Below, one piece after another: positions 5,533-9,793 of a stretch of 9,793 nt of DNA. Numbering within the stretch: position 1 is the first letter of the stretch; the number at the start of each line of letters is the position of its first letter. Location of the stretch: contig JAKCCP010000289.1 in assembly GCA_021841985.1 (NCBI GenBank), positions 1 to 9,793 on the forward strand. The letters run 5' to 3'. The notes beneath the pieces were generated by a model that was not told where the DNA came from, made no database searches, and saw only the letters and a list, made by a program, of their open reading frames with translations. Origin of the DNA: Pseudomonadota bacterium (GTDB taxonomy: Bacteria; Pseudomonadota; Alphaproteobacteria; Acetobacterales; Acetobacteraceae). A program made the position numbers and the translations under genes.

Positions 5533-7653
5533 ATGCGGGAGCGGATGGCGCCGTCTGGCGAAAACGCGAAGGTTAGGCTCGCGGTCGATATCGGTGGCAC
5601 CTTCACCGATGTCGTGCTGGAACGCGGTGATCGCCGGTATACCACGAAGCTCCTGACGACGCCGGAGGCGCCCGAGCGCGGCGTGCTCGACGGCATGGCG
5701 AGGATTCTGGACGCGGCCGGCCTGGCCCCGGCGCAAGTCGCGCTCGTCGTGCATGGCACCACGCTCGCGACCAACGCCATCATCGAGCGCAAGGGCGCGC
5801 GCACCGCTTTCATCACCACCGATGGATTTCGCGACGTTCTCGCGCTCCGCAATGAAAGCCGCTACGACCAGTATAATCTCGACATCGAATTGCCCGAACC
5901 CCTGGTTGCGCGCCATCTGCGCTTTACCGTTGCGGAGCGGCTCGATCGCGCCGGGCGGGTCTTGCGTCCGCTCGACGAGGCGGCCGTGCTCGCGCTGGTG
6001 CCGGCTCTTACGCGCGAGAACATCGAGAGTATCGCGATCGGGTTTCTGCACGGTTTCGTCAATCCCGCGCATGAGCGACGCACGGCCGCGCTCATCGCCG
6101 CGGCCCTTCCTGAAATTCCGCTCTCGCTCGCCTCCGAGGTGTCGCCGGAGATGCGCGAATGGGAACGGTTTTCGACCACGGTTGCCAACGCCTATGTGCG
6201 GCCCGCGATCGCGCGCTATCTGCGCCGGCTGGAAGCGGGGATGCAGGAGGCGGGGTTTGCCGCGCCGATCCATCTCATGCAGTCCGGCGGGCGCTTGACG
6301 ACCATCGAGACCGCGTGCCGGTTTCCGATCCGCCTGGTCGAAAGCGGCCCGGCCGGCGGCGCCATTTTCGCCGCCGCCATCGCGCGCGAAGCGGGGCTCG
6401 ATCGGGTGCTGTCCTTCGACATGGGCGGGACCACGGCGAAGGTTTGTCTCGTCGATCACCATCGCGCCCATGAGGCGCGCGGCTTCGAGGTCGCGCGGAT
6501 CGGGCGGTTTCGCAAAGGTTCCGGTCTTCCGCTCAGGATTCCGGTGATCGAGATGGTCGAGATCGGCGCCGGCGGCGGCAGCGAGGCGCGGGTCGACACG
6601 CTCGGCCGCCTCGTCGTCGGCCCGGAAAGCGCCGGCGCCGACCCCGGCCCGGCCTGCTATGGGCGCGGCGGCACCAGGCCGACCGTGACCGACGCCAATC
6701 TCGAACTCGGCCGCTATGATCCGGCGTTATTTGCCGGCGGCCGCTTGCCGCTCGACATGGACGCGGCGCGTGGCGCGTTGATGCGCGCGGTGGGCGATGA
6801 GCTTGGTCTTTCGAGCGCGATGGCGGCGGTTGGCGTCATCGAAATCGTCGACGAGGCGATGGCCAATGCCGCCCGCGTCCATGCCATCGAAGCCGGAACC
6901 GCGCTCGAAGGCCGCACCTTGATCGCGTTCGGCGGCGGCGGGCCGGTGCATGCGACGCGATTGGCGGAAAAACTCGGCATCGATCAGGTGCTCGTGCCCT
7001 CTGGCGCCGGCGTCGGCAGCGCGATCGGCTTTCTCCGCGCCGCGATCGGCTACGAGGCGGTGCGCAGCCTCTATCAGCGCCTCGCGACGCTCGACATCGC
7101 GGCCGTCAATGCGCTGTTCGCGGAGATGGCGCGCGAGGCGCGGGAGGTGGTGACGCCGGCGAGCCTCGGTGCTGCGATCCGCGAGACGCGCATGGCGAGC
7201 ATGCGCTATGTCGGCCAGGGGCACGAGATTTCGGTCGCCCTCCCGGTGCGCGATCTGGCGCCCGAGGACCGGGCGGCGATCAAGCGCGATTACGAGGCGG
7301 CCTATGCACGGTTTTACAATCGTCCCGTGCCCGGCTCGGAGATCGAGATCCTGAGCTACTTCCTGGTGCGGGAAACGCTCACGCCCGAACCGCCGCCGCC
7401 GCCGCCGGCACCGGCGATGCGCGAGGTTGCGAGCGCGGAGACACGGCGGGTGCGTGACGGCGCGACCGCGCGCGAAGCCGATTGGGCGGTCTTCGCGCGC
7501 CAAACGCTCTCGCCGGGCGATCGCGTCATTGGTCCCGCGATCATCGCCGAGGCCGAAACCTCGACGCTGCTCGGCGCCGGCTGGCGCGGCGACATCACCG
7601 CGCAGGGCTGGATCATGCTGACGCGCGCGAGCCAAGGAGGTGAGGGCCGATGA
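5533..7653 (+). CDS. hyuA: Hydantoinase/oxoprolinase family subunit A
   Basis: HyuA-type proteins are the ATP-using subunits of N-methylhydantoinase, 5-oxoprolinase and acetone- or acetophenone-carboxylase-like enzymes, which open cyclic amides or activate carbonyls. The 706 residues match the usual 680-720. The actin-like ATPase fold shows VRLAVDIGGTFTDVVL (14-29), VVHGTTLATNAIIERKG (72-88), MQSGGRLTT (249-257), VESGPAGGAI (269-278), LSFDMGGTTAKVCLV (293-307), IEIVDEAMANAARVHAIE (436-453) and AFGGGGPVHA (465-474). The central EIGAGGGS with GPESAGADPGPACYG (343-377) is diagnostic. The C-terminal part (about 510-700) holds the PEPPPPPP hinge. AGGA ends 6 nt before ATG 5533, which supports this start. 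ATG 5545 is a weaker alternative. It is the first gene of a hyuA-hyuB-transporter operon and overlaps hyuB by ATGA. The exact substrate is not determinable. Confidence 0.95.
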   Translation: MRERMAPSGENAKVRLAVDIGGTFTDVVLERGDRRYTTKLLTTPEAPERGVLDGMARILDAAGLAPAQVALVVHGTTLATNAIIERKGARTAFITTDGFRDVLALRNESRYDQYNLDIELPEPLVARHLRFTVAERLDRAGRVLRPLDEAAVLALVPALTRENIESIAIGFLHGFVNPAHERRTAALIAAALPEIPLSLASEVSPEMREWERFSTTVANAYVRPAIARYLRRLEAGMQEAGFAAPIHLMQSGGRLTTIETACRFPIRLVESGPAGGAIFAAAIAREAGLDRVLSFDMGGTTAKVCLVDHHRAHEARGFEVARIGRFRKGSGLPLRIPVIEMVEIGAGGGSEARVDTLGRLVVGPESAGADPGPACYGRGGTRPTVTDANLELGRYDPALFAGGRLPLDMDAARGALMRAVGDELGLSSAMAAVGVIEIVDEAMANAARVHAIEAGTALEGRTLIAFGGGGPVHATRLAEKLGIDQVLVPSGAGVGSAIGFLRAAIGYEAVRSLYQRLATLDIAAVNALFAEMAREAREVVTPASLGAAIRETRMASMRYVGQGHEISVALPVRDLAPEDRAAIKRDYEAAYARFYNRPVPGSEIEILSYFLVRETLTPEPPPPPPAPAMREVASAETRRVRDGATAREADWAVFARQTLSPGDRVIGPAIIAEAETSTLLGAGWRGDITAQGWIMLTRASQGGEGR
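7390..7407 (+). repeat. (CCG)6 triplet run encoding a polyproline hinge in HyuA
   Basis: Six tandem CCG codons encode HyuA residues 620-625 within TPEPPPPPPAPAM. They sit between the main body and the C-terminal segment, at a place where homologues commonly have a variable Pro-rich linker. Slippage would change length by whole residues and would not break the frame. Confidence 0.75.
7634..7643 (+). promoter_or_regulatory. Strong Shine-Dalgarno site of hyuB inside the end of hyuA
   Basis: AAGGAGGTGA matches the consensus anti-Shine-Dalgarno complement over all ten bases and ends 6 nt before ATG 7650. It lies in the last hyuA codons, so hyuB can be initiated strongly as well as by coupling from the ATGA overlap. 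That fits a fixed ratio between two subunits. Confidence 0.85.
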
Positions 7654-9386
7654 GTGCTGGCAAGGGGCTTGCCGCGATCCGCCATCAGGTGATGTGGAAC
7701 CGCCTCATCGCGGTGGTGGAGGAGCAGGCGCAGGTGATGATCCGCACCGCCTTCAGCACCACGGTGCGCGAGGCCGGCGATTTATCCGCCGGTGTTTTCG
7801 ACCTCGAGGGCCGCATGCTGGCCCAGGCGGTGACCGGAACGCCGGGCCACGTCAACGCCATGAGCGAGAGCGTCGGCCATTTCCTCAAGAAATTCCCCGC
7901 CCATACCATGCGCGAGGGCGATCACTTTATTACCAACGATCCCTGGCTCGGCACCGGGCATTTGCATGATCTGACGGTGGTGACGCCGGTTTTTCATCGC
8001 CGCCGGATGGTCGGCCTGCTCGCCAACACCGCCCACGTGATCGATATCGGCGGTCTCGGCATGGGCCCGGAGGGACGCTCGGTGTTCGAGGAAGGGCTCT
8101 ATATCCCGATCCTCCGCTGCTTCGAGGCCGGGCGGCCGAACGCGACATTTTTCGAATTTCTCCGCGCCGGCAGCCGCTTGCCGGTGGAACTCGAGGGCGA
8201 TGTCTATTCGCTGTGCGCCTGCAACGATACCGCGGCGCGGCGCCTCGGCGAGATGCTCGATGAATTCGGGATCGAAAGCCTCGCGCCGCTGGCCAACTTC
8301 ATTTTCGAAAACAGCCTGCGCGCAACAGAAGCGGCGATCGCCGAAATTCCCGCCGGAATCTATCGCGCGAGCATCCGTTCCGACGGCTATGACGAGCCGG
8401 TGACGCTCGCCGCGGCGATGGCGGTCGGCGAGAGGGACATCACGGTTGATTTCGCCGGAACATCGCCGGTCGCCGGGCGCGGGATCAACGTCCCGGCCGC
8501 CTATTGCCGCGCCTATGCCTCGTTCGGCATCAAGGTGGTGGTGGCACCGGAGGTTCCGAATAATTGGGCGAGTTTGCAGCCGTTCGGCATGAAAATTCCG
8601 GAGGGCTGCATCCTCGATGCGCGGCACCCGGCGCCGGTTTCGGTGCGCCATGTCATCGGCCAATTATTGCCTGATCTGATGATGGGGTGTCTGCATCAGG
8701 CGGTGCCGGAGCGGGTCGCGGCGGAGGGCTCGTCCTGCCTCTGGAATCCGCCTTTGCGCGGCGGCGCCGGCGTTTCCTCGCGGCGGGAGGGAAATCGCCT
8801 GCCGCCGGATTTCGAAATCATCACCTTCAATTCCGGCGGCACCGGCGCCCGCCATCGCCGCGACGGGCTCGACGCCACCGCCTTTCCCTCCGGCGTGCGG
8901 ACGATGCCGGTGGAGGCGAGCGAAAACGTCGCCCCGATCGTCATCTGGCGCAAGGAATTGCGGCCGGACTCGGGCGGGGCGGGGCGGACGCGCGGCGGGC
9001 TCGGGCAGATCATGGAAATCGCCGCCGAGGACGACAGGGAATTCGCCTGCAACGCGATTTTTGATCGCATCCAGCATCCGCCGCGCGGGCGCGAGGGCGG
9101 CCATGAGGGGGCTTCCGGCTATGTCGGGCTCACCTCCGGGGCGCCGCTTCGGGCCAAGGGGTTTCAGATCATTCCCGAGGGCGACAGGCTTTTGCTGAAG
9201 CTCCCTGGCGGCGGCGGCATGGGACCGCCCGATGAGCGCGACCCCGAAGCCGTCGCGCGCGATGTCCGCGACGGCGTCGTCGGCGCCGAGGCGGCGTATC
9301 AGGTCTATCGCGTCGCCATCGGCGCGGACGGCGCCGTCGATGACATCGCAACCCGCGCCTTGCGCGCAAACAACCGGAAGGAGTGA
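7650..9386 (+). CDS. hyuB: Hydantoinase/oxoprolinase family subunit B
   Basis: HyuB-type proteins partner HyuA in ATP-dependent hydantoinases, 5-oxoprolinases and related carboxylases. The 578-residue length is typical. Signature segments are RTAFSTTVREAGDLSAGVFD (32-51), TPGHVNAM (64-71), ITNDPWLGTGHLHDLTVVTPVF (94-115), HVIDIGG (129-135), VDFAGTSPVAGRGIN (266-280), RHPAPVSVRH (325-334), FNSGGTGARHRRDGLDATAFPS (393-414), the repeated Gly stretch SGGAGRTRGGLGQ (441-453) and LPGGGGMGPP (518-527). The NDPWxGTGHL form suggests the hydantoinase or carboxylase side of the family rather than fused eukaryotic-type oxoprolinase. The ATG overlaps the hyuA stop (ATGA, 7650-7653). Subunit pairing with the upstream HyuA is strongly expected. 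No N-carbamoyl-amino-acid hydrolase gene is visible in the window. Confidence 0.95.
   Translation: MSAGKGLAAIRHQVMWNRLIAVVEEQAQVMIRTAFSTTVREAGDLSAGVFDLEGRMLAQAVTGTPGHVNAMSESVGHFLKKFPAHTMREGDHFITNDPWLGTGHLHDLTVVTPVFHRRRMVGLLANTAHVIDIGGLGMGPEGRSVFEEGLYIPILRCFEAGRPNATFFEFLRAGSRLPVELEGDVYSLCACNDTAARRLGEMLDEFGIESLAPLANFIFENSLRATEAAIAEIPAGIYRASIRSDGYDEPVTLAAAMAVGERDITVDFAGTSPVAGRGINVPAAYCRAYASFGIKVVVAPEVPNNWASLQPFGMKIPEGCILDARHPAPVSVRHVIGQLLPDLMMGCLHQAVPERVAAEGSSCLWNPPLRGGAGVSSRREGNRLPPDFEIITFNSGGTGARHRRDGLDATAFPSGVRTMPVEASENVAPIVIWRKELRPDSGGAGRTRGGLGQIMEIAAEDDREFACNAIFDRIQHPPRGREGGHEGASGYVGLTSGAPLRAKGFQIIPEGDRLLLKLPGGGGMGPPDERDPEAVARDVRDGVVGAEAAYQVYRVAIGADGAVDDIATRALRANNRKE
9378..9383 (+). promoter_or_regulatory. 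Ribosome-binding site of the transporter binding-protein gene
   Basis: AAGGAG overlaps the last hyuB codons and ends 8 nt before ATG 9392, supporting that start and co-translation with hyuB. Confidence 0.75.
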
Positions 9387-9391
9387 TCGAG

Positions 9392-9793
9392 ATGACCGGC
9401 GTCAGACGGCGTCAACTGCTCGCGGGAGCGGCGGCGGTTGGGGTGGGCACGGGGTTCGCGCGTCGCGCCCGCGCGGCGGAGGAGATCAAGATCGGCGCCG
9501 TCTTTCCGTTGAGCGGCAATGCCGCGGCGATCGGCCAGGATGCCAAGCACGCCCTGGAAACGATGGCCGACATCATCAACGGCGATCACGATATTCCGAT
9601 GCTGCTGGGGAAGGGGGGAGGGTTGTCCGGGCTCGCCGGCGCCAGGGTCAAGCTGCTGTTCGCCGACAGCCAGAACAACCCGCAAATCGCCCGCAGCGCC
9701 GCCGAGCGCTTCATCACCGAGGACCGCGTGGTCGCGGTCATCGGCAGTTACACCAGCGCGACCGCGGTCACCATCAGCCAGATTTGCAACCGC
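9392..9793 (+). CDS. ABC-transporter substrate-binding protein, branched-chain amino-acid type, 3'-truncated by the window end
   Basis: Periplasmic binding protein that would deliver a ligand to a LivHMGF-like ABC importer. The 134 visible residues are open to the end. The N-terminus MTGVRRRQLLAG looks like a Tat signal (RRQLL), followed by a short hydrophobic Ala/Gly stretch and cleavage at about ARA-AEE (after residue 28). The mature start EIKIGAVFPLSGNAAAIGQD is the hallmark of the LivJ/LivK (type I periplasmic binding protein) family. Further on, VKLLFADSQNNPQIARSAAERFITEDRVVAVIGSYTSATAVTIS (88-131) is the conserved ligand-lobe opening. Homologues are about 380-430 residues, so roughly two thirds is missing. 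The gene starts 5 nt after the hyuB stop, so it is probably in the hyu operon. The ligand is unknown and may be the substrate or product of HyuAB or the M81 enzyme. Confidence 0.93.
   Translation, partial: MTGVRRRQLLAGAAAVGVGTGFARRARAAEEIKIGAVFPLSGNAAAIGQDAKHALETMADIINGDHDIPMLLGKGGGLSGLAGARVKLLFADSQNNPQIARSAAERFITEDRVVAVIGSYTSATAVTISQICNR

Noticed and set aside
5407..6471. Upstream extension of the M81 frame by 355 codons, antisense to hyuA
   Set aside because: The extension has low-complexity composition and no recognisable domain, and the family N-terminus and a good ribosome-binding site begin at 5406. It is open only because of codon bias.
6727..7635. A 302-residue - strand open frame opposite hyuA
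   Set aside because: It is an antisense shadow with no motif, rich in Arg, and hyuA is complete and conserved across this region.
7782..8663. A 293-residue - strand open frame opposite hyuB
   Set aside because: It is an antisense shadow with no family resemblance and no separate regulatory signals.
1..9793. CRISPR array, tRNA, rRNA, insertion sequence, attachment site or toxin-antitoxin pair
   Set aside because: I found no regularly spaced repeats, cloverleaf-like sequences, transposase motifs or terminal inverted repeats. Gaps between genes are 126 bp or less.

Overview
This is a GC-rich window of about 70% G+C by eye, with third codon positions dominated by G and C. The gene content and the hom-glpX-recJ order suggest an alphaproteobacterium. 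Acetobacteraceae or another member of the Rhodospirillales is the best guess, prompted by an AT-rich GTTCTTTTTT/AAAAAAGAAC palindrome in an otherwise GC-rich gap. I recall similar intergenic sequences from that group but could not check this. The taxonomic placement is inference.

The window has two blocks. The left block (1-3925, + strand) is conserved housekeeping: the 3' end of homoserine dehydrogenase (hom), class II fructose-1,6-bisphosphatase (glpX) and the single-strand exonuclease RecJ (recJ). A 99-bp gap holding two small inverted repeats separates hom from glpX. glpX and recJ are only 6 nt apart, lie in the same reading frame and are probably co-transcribed.

The right block (3940-9793) is an accessory catabolic cluster. 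An M81-family (MlrC-like) metallopeptidase gene lies on the - strand, convergent with recJ. Their stop codons are 14 nt apart and sit inside a nested inverted repeat. Divergent from it, across a 126-bp intergenic region, run hyuA and hyuB, encoding the two subunits of a hydantoinase/oxoprolinase-type ATP-dependent amidohydrolase or carboxylase, overlapping by 4 nt. Five nt after hyuB comes the start of a periplasmic branched-chain amino-acid-type (LivJ/LivK-like) ABC-transporter binding protein with a Tat-like signal peptide, cut by the window end. The probable logic is uptake of an amide- or peptide-like compound by an ABC system, opening of a cyclic amide or related bond by HyuAB, and hydrolysis by the M81 enzyme. 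The actual substrate cannot be read from the sequence.

Each gene is of a known family, and all complete genes look intact. I found no tRNA, rRNA, CRISPR array, insertion sequence or phage gene. No stretch longer than 300 bases lacks a gene. I do not see a clearly unprecedented system. The most interesting points are the M81/HyuAB/transporter combination, the structured recJ-M81 convergence, the in-frame glpX-recJ junction and the AT-rich palindrome.
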